Counted from the first letter of the stretch, positions 7,788 through 14,908 are shown. The stretch: DNA of 15,914 nt from Oscillibacter sp. (GCA_009773995.1 VSMY01000063.1:1-15914), one strand, 5' to 3'. Program-made: numbers and translations. The notes: generated from the sequence alone by a model not told the origin.

Positions 7788-7816
7788 ATAATAGCTTTGC
7801 CCGAAAAAGAAGTCAA
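7788..7816 (-). promoter_or_regulatory. Sigma-A promoter of the licT-EIICBA operon
   Basis: Minus-strand -35 TTGACT (7816-7811), 17-base spacer, -10 TATTAT (7793-7788), with transcription start near 7781. An inverted repeat GAAGTC-N7-GACTTC (7809-7827) lies across the -35 element and could be an operator. No consensus catabolite (cre) site was seen. Confidence 0.85.
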
Positions 7817-7906
7817 GAGAAGACTTCCAAATCCCATGGAATTCTACTGATCCAACAATATCTCTGCATGTTTTTAGCGATTATGGCAATAACGCGCGCC
7901 AAACCG

Positions 7907-8563
7907 TCACTCCGGCAGCAGCCCCGGCACGATTTCCGCCAGCAGCGCCGCCAGCTGGGCGTGGCCCTTCCGGGTCAGGTGCATCCCGTCCACAGCGTTA
8001 AACTCGCAGTCCTTGGCGTCCAGGTAGCGGGCCCCCACCAGCCGGGCGGTCTTCTCATAGTACTTCGGCAGCTCCCGCGACTTTTCCAGGCAGCCCTTCC
8101 CCATAGGATCGCCGCACTCCGCCAGCTCCATCTCCGGGCGGATGGGAGGCGGGCAGACAATCAGAATATTGGGAGCGTGATCCCCCCAGCAGTCCACGCT
8201 CTGGGCCTTGCGGACCAGGCGCTCCATGCCGATGGCGATGCAGGAGGCGTTGGCCCCCAGGCGCTCTTTTACGTCGTTGGTGCCCAGCATGATGATGAGC
8301 AGGTCAAGAAACTCGTGGCTTTTCAGCAGAGCGTACAGAACCGTGAGGGCGTCCATCGTCTCATGAAGGGGGTCCTGGAACACGGTGGTCCGGCCGCTGA
8401 GGCCCTCCTCCGTCACCAGGACGTCCGGCCCCAGGGCCTTTTGGAGGAGGCAGGTCCAGCGCTCGTCCTCGTTGAAGCGGATTCCTCCGTCGGCGCAGTC
8501 GGCGGGATCGGCACAGTATCCGTGGGTGTTGGAATCTCCTATGCAGAGGATGTGCTTTTTCAT
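7907..8563 (-). CDS. SGNH/GDSL-family esterase, cytosolic
   Basis: 218 residues with all SGNH blocks: block I GDSN with nucleophile S11, the oxyanion Gly in EGLSGRTT near 57, block III GTND with N96, and block V DGMH with D192 and H195. No signal peptide or membrane segment is present, so the enzyme should act inside the cell. The family hydrolyses acyl esters of sugars or lipids. The start has AAAGGAAG 7-8 bases upstream. The gene is divergent from the sialic acid operon, with 289 bases between starts. By context it may remove O-acetyl groups from imported sialic acid, as NanS-type esterases do, but no residue proves the substrate. No convincing terminator was seen after its stop. Confidence 0.88.
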   Translation of the reverse strand: MKKHILCIGDSNTHGYCADPADCADGGIRFNEDERWTCLLQKALGPDVLVTEEGLSGRTTVFQDPLHETMDALTVLYALLKSHEFLDLLIIMLGTNDVKERLGANASCIAIGMERLVRKAQSVDCWGDHAPNILIVCPPPIRPEMELAECGDPMGKGCLEKSRELPKYYEKTARLVGARYLDAKDCEFNAVDGMHLTRKGHAQLAALLAEIVPGLLPE

Positions 8564-8598
8564 GGTCCATCTTCCTTTCTGTCCGCGGTAAGCAAGTC

Positions 8599-8691
8599 TG
8601 AAATTTACCCTATATGGTATAAGTTAACAGCTTTTTCCGGTTTGTCAAGGCATACAGTCAAATTCTCTTTCGAATTTTGAGGGTAAATTCA
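8599..8691. repeat. Inverted repeat in the divergent esterase/nan control region
   Basis: TGAAATTTACCCT at 8599-8611 recurs as its reverse complement AGGGTAAATTCA at 8680-8691, with one base deleted. One arm lies about 40 bases before the esterase start. The other lies about 70 bases before the nan -35 element. This is the arrangement of paired regulator sites between divergent genes. No regulator gene is present in the window to test against it. Confidence 0.5.
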
Positions 8692-8761
8692 CCAAAAATC
8701 GAAATTATTTTTGAAACATTCCCTAAATATTCTTGCTTTGCGAAAATCCTTCCGATTTCAA

Positions 8762-8790
8762 TTGACAAAAGAAGGGAATCCTTGTATAAT
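8762..8790 (+). promoter_or_regulatory. Perfect consensus sigma-A promoter of the sialic acid operon
   Basis: TTGACA at 8762-8767, 17-base spacer, TATAAT at 8785-8790, so both boxes match the consensus exactly. Transcription should start near 8797, about 56 bases before the lipoprotein ATG. Such a strong promoter on a catabolic operon implies a repressor or other brake. Confidence 0.93.
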
Positions 8791-8799
8791 TTACACAGC

Positions 8800-8827
8800 G
8801 AGCCGGCGGCCGGCCGGTTCATTTTTT
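8800..8827 (+). promoter_or_regulatory. GC hairpin plus U-run at the 5' end of the nan transcript
   Basis: GAGCCGGC (8800-8807) pairs with GCCGGTTC (8813-8820), with one G-U and a 5-base loop. ATTTTTTG follows. It resembles a terminator but begins only about 3 bases into the predicted RNA. A 5'-end stabilising hairpin, or an operator built on the GGCCGGCC palindrome, is at least as likely. Confidence 0.5.
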
Positions 8828-8852
8828 GTAAGGATTAAAAGGAGGATTTGCG

Positions 8853-10214
8853 ATGAAGAAACTGCTTGCGCTGCTGCTGGCCATGGTTATGGTCCTGGGG
8901 CTCGCCGCCTGCGGCAAGAAGGCCGAGGAGCCGACTCCCCCCGCCGACGACAAGACCCAGACCGACACCCAGACCCCTGAGACCCCCGAGGAGCCCGCCG
9001 CCGGCGGCGAAATCACCCTGTGGACCTACCCCATCGGCGACTGGGGCAAGGAAGACAAGGTCAAAGCCATCACCGACGCTTTCACGGCCGACACGGGAAT
9101 CTCCGTGAAAGTCGAGTACTTAGCCTACGCCGACGGCGATGACAAGGTAAACTCCGCCATCACCGCGAAAAACGCCCCCGACCTGATCATGGAAGGTCCC
9201 GAGCGCCTGGTCACCAACTGGGGCGACAAGGGCTATCTGGTGGATCTGAGCGACATGTTCGACGATACGGACAAGTCCGAAATCAACGCGGCGGCCATGA
9301 CCGCCTGCACCCACCCCAACGGCTCCGTCTATGAGTATCCCCTGGTTGTCACGGCCCACTGCATGGCCATCAACCTGGACGCCTTCAAGGAAGCGGGCGC
9401 CGACCAGTACCTGAACCTGGACACCCACACCTGGACCACCAGCGATTTCATCAACGCCGTGGAGGCGCTGTATGACCACTTCCAGGCCCCCGTGGGCGCC
9501 GTGTACTGCAAGGGCCAGGGCGGAGACCAGGGCACCCGCGCCCTCGTCAACAACCTGTACGGCGGAACCTTCGCCACCGCCACCCACGATCAGTACACCT
9601 GGAGCGACCCCGCCAACATCAAGGCGCTGGAGCAGCTCAAGAGCATGCCCGGCATCGCCTTCGACGCCTCTCTGGAGGGCGGCGACGAAATCAAGGTCTT
9701 CTATCAGGGCATCCTGAAGATGGCTTTCTGCTGGAACATCGCCCAGCAGCTGAACCCCAACCAGGCCGACACCGGCGCGGGCCTCACTGCCAACGGCGAA
9801 GAGATCGTCTTCATGGGCTTCCCCTCTCAGGGCGGTTCTCCCGCTCTCCAGGGCGGCATCTGGGGCTTCGGTATCTTCGACAACGGGGATCAGGCCAAGA
9901 TTGACGACGCGAAAACCTTCATCAAATGGATGTGCGACTCCGAGCACACCGTGGACGCGGTAAAGACCGCCAACTACTTTGCCGCCCGTTCCGCCGCCGA
10001 GGGCACCGACCTCTCCGGCATCTGGGCCGACAACGAAATCATGAACGAGTACCAGGTCCTCATGCCCTACCTGGGCGACTACTACCAGGTCACCAAGGGC
10101 TGGGCCGGCGCTCGTACCGAGTGGTGGACCATGCTCCAGAAGGTGGGCGAGGGCGCCAATATCGCCGAGGTTGTTTCCATCCACGCCGAAAACGCCAACG
10201 CGGCCGCCGGCTGA
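8853..10214 (+). CDS. Extracellular solute-binding lipoprotein of a CUT1 ABC transporter (probable sialic acid)
   Basis: 453 residues. A lipoprotein signal covers 1-19 with lipobox LAAC and acylated C20. An Asp/Glu/Pro/Thr-rich tether runs about 21-51. The family 1 binding fold starts at GEITLWTYPIGDW. It should capture sugar outside the cell and deliver it to the two permeases downstream. The start has AAAGGAGG 7 bases upstream. It is the first gene of the operon behind a consensus promoter. A strong terminator separates it from the permease genes, probably to make more binding protein than permease. Sialic acid as ligand is inferred from the linked NanA and YhcH genes and from the similar SatABC locus of pneumococcus. 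Binding residues were not identified. Confidence 0.9.
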   Translation: MKKLLALLLAMVMVLGLAACGKKAEEPTPPADDKTQTDTQTPETPEEPAAGGEITLWTYPIGDWGKEDKVKAITDAFTADTGISVKVEYLAYADGDDKVNSAITAKNAPDLIMEGPERLVTNWGDKGYLVDLSDMFDDTDKSEINAAAMTACTHPNGSVYEYPLVVTAHCMAINLDAFKEAGADQYLNLDTHTWTTSDFINAVEALYDHFQAPVGAVYCKGQGGDQGTRALVNNLYGGTFATATHDQYTWSDPANIKALEQLKSMPGIAFDASLEGGDEIKVFYQGILKMAFCWNIAQQLNPNQADTGAGLTANGEEIVFMGFPSQGGSPALQGGIWGFGIFDNGDQAKIDDAKTFIKWMCDSEHTVDAVKTANYFAARSAAEGTDLSGIWADNEIMNEYQVLMPYLGDYYQVTKGWAGARTEWWTMLQKVGEGANIAEVVSIHAENANAAAG

Positions 10215-10250
10215 GCATTCCCATACACCGTCAAAGAGATAAGGGTTTTT

Positions 10251-10291
10251 GCGCCCCTCTCCCGCGAAGGGCGGGAGAGGGGCGCGTTTTT
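10251..10291 (+). terminator. Strong intercistronic terminator after the binding-protein gene
   Basis: A perfect 15-bp stem, GCGCCCCTCTCCCGC (10251-10265) with its complement (10271-10285), has loop GAAGG and is followed by GTTTTT. It lies inside the operon between binding protein and permease. No second promoter was found before 10342. Read-through of this terminator would supply the downstream genes at a lower level. Confidence 0.88.
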
Positions 10292-10341
10292 ACCCGAGAG
10301 GCCCTGCCCTGTCGAAATCCAGTCGTAAAGGAGTGTTGATC

Positions 10342-11259
10342 TTGGCAAGACAGTCCAAACCCACCATGAGCCGGGCGCTGCAGCGGCGGGAGAATATCTC
10401 CGGCTACCTCTTCCTGCTGCCCAGCCTGATTTTCTTCATCGGCTTTGTGGTCATCCCCATGATCATCTGCATCGTCACCAGCCTCACAGACGCCAACATG
10501 CACGACCAAGGCATGTTTGGGAACTTCATCGGCTTTTCCAACTTCTCCAAGCTGCTGAGCGACGAGACCTTCCTGGAGGCGCTGAAAAACACCTTCATCA
10601 TCGTCATCGTCAGCGTACCCACGGTGTGCGCCTTTTCCCTGTGGGTGTCCTCCGTCATCTACAAGCTCAGCGGGCCCGTGCTGTCCGCCTTCCGCTGCAT
10701 CTTCTACCTCCCCGTGGTCACCGGCTCCGTGGCCGTTACCGTGGTGTGGAAGTGGATGTATGACAACTACACCGGAATCTTCAACCACGTCCTCAAGGGC
10801 GCGGGGCTGATTGAGCAAAACATCAACTGGCTGGGCGACTCCAAATACGCCCTCTGGTGCATCATCCTGATCCTCTTCACCACCTCCGTGGGCCAGCCCA
10901 TCGTGCTGTACGTCTCCGCCCTGGGCAACGTGGACCAGACCCTCATCGAGGCCGCCGAGGTGGACGGGGCCAACGGCTTCCAGGTCTTCTGGAAGGTGAA
11001 GTGGGCCCAGATGATGCCGACGACCCTGTACATCCTGGTCATCACCACCATCAACTCCTTCCAGTGCTTCGCCCTCATCCAGCTGCTGACCAAGGGCGGC
11101 GCGGGAACCAACACGGTGATGTACCACATCTATTGGACCGCCTTCAAGCTGACGGAGCAGGCGGGACACTTCGGCTACGCCAACGCCATGGGCGTGGTGC
11201 TGGCCATCTTCATCGGACTGCTGTCCGCCCTCCAGTTCAAGCTGGCGAAAGAAAAGTAA
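10342..11259 (+). CDS. CUT1 ABC transporter permease, MalF/UgpA type
   Basis: 305 residues with about six membrane helices (roughly 20-45, 83-108, 115-137, 168-190, 225-248, 278-298). The permease EAA loop, IEAAEVDGANGFQVFWKVKW, begins at 202 and contacts the ATPase. The start is the TTG at 10342, with AAAGGAG 8 bases upstream. An in-frame TTG at 10336 is too close to that site, and the open frame back to 10249 runs through the terminator hairpin. It pairs with the next gene, 12 bases downstream, as a heterodimeric channel. No ATP-binding gene is nearby, so a shared MsmK-like ATPase elsewhere is likely. Confidence 0.9.
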   Translation: MARQSKPTMSRALQRRENISGYLFLLPSLIFFIGFVVIPMIICIVTSLTDANMHDQGMFGNFIGFSNFSKLLSDETFLEALKNTFIIVIVSVPTVCAFSLWVSSVIYKLSGPVLSAFRCIFYLPVVTGSVAVTVVWKWMYDNYTGIFNHVLKGAGLIEQNINWLGDSKYALWCIILILFTTSVGQPIVLYVSALGNVDQTLIEAAEVDGANGFQVFWKVKWAQMMPTTLYILVITTINSFQCFALIQLLTKGGAGTNTVMYHIYWTAFKLTEQAGHFGYANAMGVVLAIFIGLLSALQFKLAKEK

Positions 11260-11271
11260 GGGGGTGCTGGT

Positions 11272-12198
11272 ATGAAAATTGAAACTGGACGCGGCCGCGC
11301 GTATAAGATTGTCTCCATCCTCATTCTAATCATCCTGGCCTTCCTCTTCACGTTCCCGCTGTACTGGATTGCCACCGGCGCCTTCAAAAACGGCGCGGAC
11401 ATCAACGCCACCAAACCCATCTGGCTCCCCACCGAATGGGTGATGAACAACTTTGAAAAGCTGATGAAGCAGCGCAGCGTCCCCCTGTGGGAGGTCTATC
11501 TGCCCTTCGGCAGCTTCTTCAACGGCGGGAAGAAGGTACTTCTCACCGCCGGGCCGGATGCTCCCGCCGCCATCCGCTGGCTCATCAACGCGGTGCTCAT
11601 GTGCGTGCTGGCCATGCTGATTACCTGCCTCACGGCGGCCATGGCGGGCTACGCCCTGGCGAAAAAGCGCTTCAACGGCCGGGCCATCCTCTTCTCCCTC
11701 ATCGTCTGCGCCATGGCCCTGCCCAAGCAGGTCATCCTGATCCCGCTGCTGAAGGAGATGTCCGCCCTGCACCTGTACGACAGCCTCTGGGCGGTGATCT
11801 TCCCCACCGTGGGCTGGCCCTTCGGCGTGTTCCTTATGAAGCAGTTCTCGGAGAGCATACCGGGAGAAATCTTAGAGGCCGCCAGAATCGACGGCTCCAG
11901 CGAGTGGAATACCTTCTCCACGGTGGTCATGCCCATGATTAAGCCGGGCATCGGCGCCCTGGCCATCTTCACTTTCATCAACTGCTGGAACGACTACTTT
12001 ATGCAGCTGGTCATGCTGGCCAGCGGCAGCAACTTCACCATCCCCCTGGGCATCGCCACCCTCCAGGCGGAGACCTCGGTGGACAACGGTCTGCTGATGG
12101 CCGGCGCCACCCTGGCGGCGGCACCCATCATCATCGTCTTCCTGATTTTCCAGAAGTACTTCACCCAGGGTATCACCATGGGCGCGGTGAAAGGATAG
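11272..12198 (+). CDS. CUT1 ABC transporter permease, MalG/UgpE type
   Basis: 308 residues with membrane helices near 12-34, 102-128, 137-160, 171-190, 227-247 and 276-295. The EAA loop EILEAARIDGSSEWNTFSTV starts at 199. An extra segment of about 45 residues (about 50-95) lies between the first two helices, probably on the outside. GGGGG lies 7 bases before the ATG. It is the second half of the transporter channel, and the next gene starts 4 bases after its stop, suggesting translational coupling. Confidence 0.92.
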   Translation: MKIETGRGRAYKIVSILILIILAFLFTFPLYWIATGAFKNGADINATKPIWLPTEWVMNNFEKLMKQRSVPLWEVYLPFGSFFNGGKKVLLTAGPDAPAAIRWLINAVLMCVLAMLITCLTAAMAGYALAKKRFNGRAILFSLIVCAMALPKQVILIPLLKEMSALHLYDSLWAVIFPTVGWPFGVFLMKQFSESIPGEILEAARIDGSSEWNTFSTVVMPMIKPGIGALAIFTFINCWNDYFMQLVMLASGSNFTIPLGIATLQAETSVDNGLLMAGATLAAAPIIIVFLIFQKYFTQGITMGAVKG

Positions 12199-12202
12199 TA
12201 CG

Positions 12203-12658
12203 ATGATTTACGCCAAACACAAGGACGCCCCGGCCTACCGGGGCATCCACCCCAACCTGGACCTGGCGCTGGCGCATATCACGCCGGAGTTCCTGGCCTC
12301 TGTGGGTCCGGAGCGGGTGGAGCTTAAGGGCGGCGACGTGTACGCCACCCGGTTCACCTACGAGACCATCCCGGCGGAGGAGAGCTTTTTCGAGGCCCAC
12401 AAAAAGTACCTGGACATCCACATCATGGCGGAGGGCTCCGAGGGCGTGGAAATCGCCCCGCCGGAGGCCCTGACGGAGTTCGACCGGGTGGAGGCCAACG
12501 ACTTTTACGCCTACCGGGGCCAGGGGGACTATAAACTGGTCCTCTCTCCCGGGGACTTTCTGGTGGTCTTCCCCGGCGACGCCCACCGCATTAAAATGCA
12601 GGTGGACGGCCCCAAGACCGTGAGCAAGGTGGTCTTCAAGGTGAAAATCTATGACTAG
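12203..12658 (+). CDS. nanQ: YhcH/YjgK/YiaL (DUF386) family protein, probable sialic acid anomerase NanQ
   Basis: 151 residues, the usual length of this cupin-like family. Conserved positions are EAHKKYLDIH (E64, H66, D71, H73) and FPGDAHRI (H128), the set expected to hold a metal. The E. coli member NanQ speeds interconversion of sialic acid anomers after transport, providing the open or alpha form needed by the lyase. The start 4 bases after the permease stop has GAAAGGA upstream. It sits between transporter and NanA, which strongly supports a role in sialate use. Specific assignment to sialic acid is by context, since family members also occur in other sugar operons. Confidence 0.85.
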   Translation: MIYAKHKDAPAYRGIHPNLDLALAHITPEFLASVGPERVELKGGDVYATRFTYETIPAEESFFEAHKKYLDIHIMAEGSEGVEIAPPEALTEFDRVEANDFYAYRGQGDYKLVLSPGDFLVVFPGDAHRIKMQVDGPKTVSKVVFKVKIYD

Positions 12659-12668
12659 GAGTGACAAC

Positions 12669-13577
12669 ATGAGAGACCTTTCCAAATACCAGGGCATCTT
12701 CCCCGCGTTCTACGCCTGCTATGACAAGGACGGCAAGGTCAGCGCCCCGGCGGTCCGGGCCCTGGCGAAGTTCCTGCTGGACAAGGGCGTGAAGGGCCTG
12801 TATGTGGGCGGCTCCTCCGGCGAGTGCATCTATCAGAGCGTGGCCGAGCGGAAGGAAACCCTGGAGAACGTCATGGCGGAAGTGGGCGGCAAAATGACCA
12901 TCATCGCCCACGTGGCCTGCAACAACACGGCGGACAGCCGGGACCTGGCGGCCCACGCCGAGAGCCTGGGGGTGGACGCCGTGGCCTCCATCCCGCCCAT
13001 CTACTTCCATCTGCCTCCCAAGGGCATCGCGAAATACTGGAACGACATCTCCGACGCGGCCCCCAACACGGACTTTGTCATCTACAACATCCCCCAGCTG
13101 GCGGGGGTGGCCCTGTCCGTGCCCCTGCTCCAGGAGATGCTGAAAAATCCCCGGGTCATCGGGGTGAAGAACTCCTCCATGCCCGTTCAGGACATCCAGA
13201 TGTGGCACGACGAGGGAGCCCTGGTCTTCAACGGTCCGGACGAGCAGCTCCTCAGCGGCCTGGCCGCCGGGGCCGCCGGAGGCATCGGCGGGACCTACGC
13301 CGCCATGCCGGAGCTGTACCTGGAGATCTTCCGCTGCTTTAAGGCCGGGGAGCTGGAAAAGGGCCGGGAGGTCCAGAACGAATGCTGCCGCATCATCTAC
13401 AAGATGTGCTCCACCCAGGGGAACATGTACGCCGTTATCAAGGAGATCCTCCGCCTCCAGGGCGGTCCGGATATCGGCGGCGTCCGGGCGCCCCTGCTGG
13501 CTCTGGAGCCCGGCGACCAGGAGATCATCGTCCAGGCCCACGAGATGATTCAGGCCGCCATCGCGAAATACTGCTGA
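12669..13577 (+). CDS. nanA: N-acetylneuraminate lyase
   Basis: 302 residues, a TIM-barrel class I aldolase that splits N-acetylneuraminate to N-acetylmannosamine and pyruvate in the cytosol. The carboxylate-binding loop reads GGSSGE (47-52). The catalytic tyrosine is Y139 in IYNIP. The Schiff-base lysine is K167 in GVKNSS. This is almost the spacing of E. coli NanA (Y137, K165). The segments FPAFYACYD and SSMPVQDIQ are close to the streptococcal lyase as I recall it. The ATG at 12669 is chosen because AGGAG lies 7 bases upstream. An ATG at 12651 overlaps the previous gene and lacks a site. It is the last gene of the operon, ending at a bidirectional terminator. The ManNAc kinase and epimerase are not in the window. 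Confidence 0.94.
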   Translation: MRDLSKYQGIFPAFYACYDKDGKVSAPAVRALAKFLLDKGVKGLYVGGSSGECIYQSVAERKETLENVMAEVGGKMTIIAHVACNNTADSRDLAAHAESLGVDAVASIPPIYFHLPPKGIAKYWNDISDAAPNTDFVIYNIPQLAGVALSVPLLQEMLKNPRVIGVKNSSMPVQDIQMWHDEGALVFNGPDEQLLSGLAAGAAGGIGGTYAAMPELYLEIFRCFKAGELEKGREVQNECCRIIYKMCSTQGNMYAVIKEILRLQGGPDIGGVRAPLLALEPGDQEIIVQAHEMIQAAIAKYC

Positions 13578-13590
13578 ACCCGCTGAGCTG

Positions 13591-13632
13591 AAAAAGGCCC
13601 CCGCTTTTCCTGGGAAAGGCGGGGGCCTTTTG
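13591..13632. terminator. Bidirectional terminator between nanA and thiT
   Basis: AAAAGGCCCCCGC (13592-13604) pairs with GCGGGGGCCTTTT (13619-13631), with inner TTTCC/GGAAA. The A-run and T-run on the two sides let it serve both convergent genes. Confidence 0.9.
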
Positions 13633-13657
13633 GCTGCGTCGAAATAGGGGAAGGCGT

Positions 13658-14317
13658 TTACTCTGCGGCTCTGCGGACCCGTTCCAGGGCCTGCTCCACC
13701 GCCGGGAGCTTGACGACGAGGACGGTGACCGCCGCCTCCGCCAGCAGGTAGCTGTAGTTGTAAATGATGGGGTACAGGCTCCGCAGGGCCTGAGGGAAAT
13801 TCTCCGGCATGTAGTCCATCCAGTAGAGATATCCTCCCAGGGAGTGGAACGCGCCCCGAGCCAGCACCGCCACAATGTAGCCGGTCAAGAGGCTGTTCCT
13901 CTTCCCCCGGAACAGCCCCGCCAGCCCCAGGGCGGCGAAGGCCAGCACGTAGTCGCAGCAGACCTGAAAGAGGGTCAGGAAATAGGGCTCCTGCAAGAAC
14001 TGTAAGATCCCGTAGGCGAAGCCCACCAGCATGCCGGTCTTCACGCCGTACCAGTTGGCCACCAGCACGATGAAAAGCATACTCAGCAATGTGACGGAGC
14101 CGCCGTAGGGCATCTTGAAGACCTTGATAAAGCTGGTCACGTAGGCCAGGGCCACGGCCATGGCGCAATAGGCCAGCTGTTTGGCGGCAAAGCCCTTTTT
14201 CTCCCCCCGGTCCGCCAGGGACAACCCCGCCAGGATGCTCAGGACCAGCAGGACGACGCTCAGCGCGTATCCGGCGGTGGTGAGGCCCCCCTCACCGTTG
14301 ATGAACAGAGACAGCAT
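13658..14317 (-). CDS. thiT: Thiamine transporter ThiT (ECF substrate-binding S component)
   Basis: 219 residues, a membrane S component that binds thiamine and works with a shared EcfA/A'/T module encoded elsewhere. Recognisable segments are MPYGGSVTLLSMLF (69-82), LQEPYFLT (108-115), H158 and W166 in FHSLGGYLYWMDY, and LYPIIYN (181-187). The H-to-W and Y-to-N spacings agree with the binding site of Lactococcus ThiT. The start at 14317 has AAGGAGG 9 bases before it. Upstream in-frame codons back to 14362 fall in the leader beside the terminator. An extra N-terminal helix (about 14-33) makes it longer than the roughly 180-residue Lactococcus protein. The TPP riboswitch in front confirms the thiamine role. 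Confidence 0.93.
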   Translation of the reverse strand: MLSLFINGEGGLTTAGYALSVVLLVLSILAGLSLADRGEKKGFAAKQLAYCAMAVALAYVTSFIKVFKMPYGGSVTLLSMLFIVLVANWYGVKTGMLVGFAYGILQFLQEPYFLTLFQVCCDYVLAFAALGLAGLFRGKRNSLLTGYIVAVLARGAFHSLGGYLYWMDYMPENFPQALRSLYPIIYNYSYLLAEAAVTVLVVKLPAVEQALERVRRAAE

Positions 14318-14360
14318 GGAAATGTTCCTCCTTGTTCCGACCGCGAAACTGACGGCAATC

Positions 14361-14393
14361 AAAAACAGCCCTCCCGAAACCGGGAGGGCTGTT
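14361..14393 (-). terminator. Expression-platform terminator of the thiT riboswitch
   Basis: On the minus strand AACAGCCCTCCCG (14393-14381) pairs with CGGGAGGGCTGTT (14376-14364) around GTTT, followed by TTTGATT. It lies between riboswitch and thiT start, so thiamine pyrophosphate binding probably favours it and stops transcription. Confidence 0.88.
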
Positions 14394-14419
14394 CCTCATG
14401 CGGAAAAAAGCATGGCGGT

Positions 14420-14516
14420 TCATGACGGCTCCCTACGTTGGCATTACCCAAATCAGGTCATGGGTCGAAGCGTGCGCTTCCTCTCAGCCCGCTGGCGCGA
14501 GCTCCCCAGTTCACGA
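14420..14516 (-). promoter_or_regulatory. TPP (THI-box) riboswitch
   Basis: On the minus strand the conserved blocks appear in order: GGCTGAGAGG (around 14487-14482), ACCTGATTTGGG, GGGTAATGCC (14449-14440) and GTAGGGA (14436-14430). Helix P1 can form between TCGTGA (14516-14511) and TCATGA (14425-14420), including one G-U pair. It stands about 15 bases after the predicted transcription start and directly before a terminator and thiT. Confidence 0.96.
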
Positions 14517-14537
14517 TCTTATGTAGTTTGTAAATTG

Positions 14538-14566
14538 ATTATAGCACGGCCCGCGGCCCCGCGCAA
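14538..14566 (-). promoter_or_regulatory. Sigma-A promoter of thiT
   Basis: Minus-strand -35 TTGCGC (14566-14561), 17-base very GC-rich spacer, -10 TATAAT (14543-14538). RNA would begin near 14531, just before the riboswitch. Confidence 0.83.
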
Positions 14567-14837
14567 GTCTTTTTTATATGGCCCGGCCTCCCCTCTCATA
14601 TTACGATTACCTTTCGTATTATCGCAGGAAATCCTGCGTTTCGCCTTTGAGCAATTTGTCGATTTTTGACACGCTGCCGGGGAATTTGTCGCAATCCGGC
14701 GCTTTCTTGTCCGCCGCTCCGTCTTTATTTTTACAGCTTTCCCCTCATTCCACGCGCTTTTCCGCCGCTTCCCGAAAAGTCCGCCCCTCCCTCTTGAAAT
14801 TTACATAAAATTCTTCATAAAAGTCTTCTACAAAAAG

Positions 14838-14871
14838 TTATTCACACTTTCCACAGAGTTTTCCACAGAGC
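14838..14871 (+). repeat. DnaA-box-like cluster with a tandem 12-base repeat
   Basis: TTATTCACA (14838-14846) fits the DnaA box consensus TTATNCACA, and TTTTCCACA (14859-14867) fits TTWTNCACA. Their starts are 21 bases apart, two helical turns, in the same orientation. Between them TTTCCACAGAGT is followed at once by TTTCCACAGAGC (14848-14859, 14860-14871). Function is inferred only from motif and spacing. Confidence 0.5.
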
Positions 14872-14880
14872 TGTTTCCTG

Positions 14881-14908
14881 AAATATCCAGAATTTTTTCT
14901 GAATATTT
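14881..14908. repeat. AT-rich inverted repeat beside the DnaA-like boxes
   Basis: AAATATCCAGAA (14881-14892) and TTCTGAATATTT (14897-14908) are complementary in 11 of 12 positions, with TTTT between. It begins 9 bases after the tandem repeat. It could be a melting region, a weak hairpin or a protein site. Confidence 0.55.

Noticed and set aside
8609..8622. GGTATAA word resembling an E. coli NanR repeat
   Set aside because: Only one copy is present, while E. coli NanR uses tandem repeats, and Gram-positive sialate regulators are usually of another family.
8643..8648. Minus-strand TTGACA as -35 of the esterase gene
   Set aside because: The nearest -10-like words (TTATAC, TATACC) are 20-21 bases away, too far for a confident promoter.
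9120..11169. Minus-strand open frames opposite the binding protein and first permease
   Set aside because: Same shadow pattern. The + strand genes have ribosome binding sites, a lipobox and EAA loops.
12636..14168. 510-codon minus-strand frame spanning nanA and part of thiT
   Set aside because: It runs through a bidirectional terminator and across two genes with intact catalytic or binding motifs in other frames.
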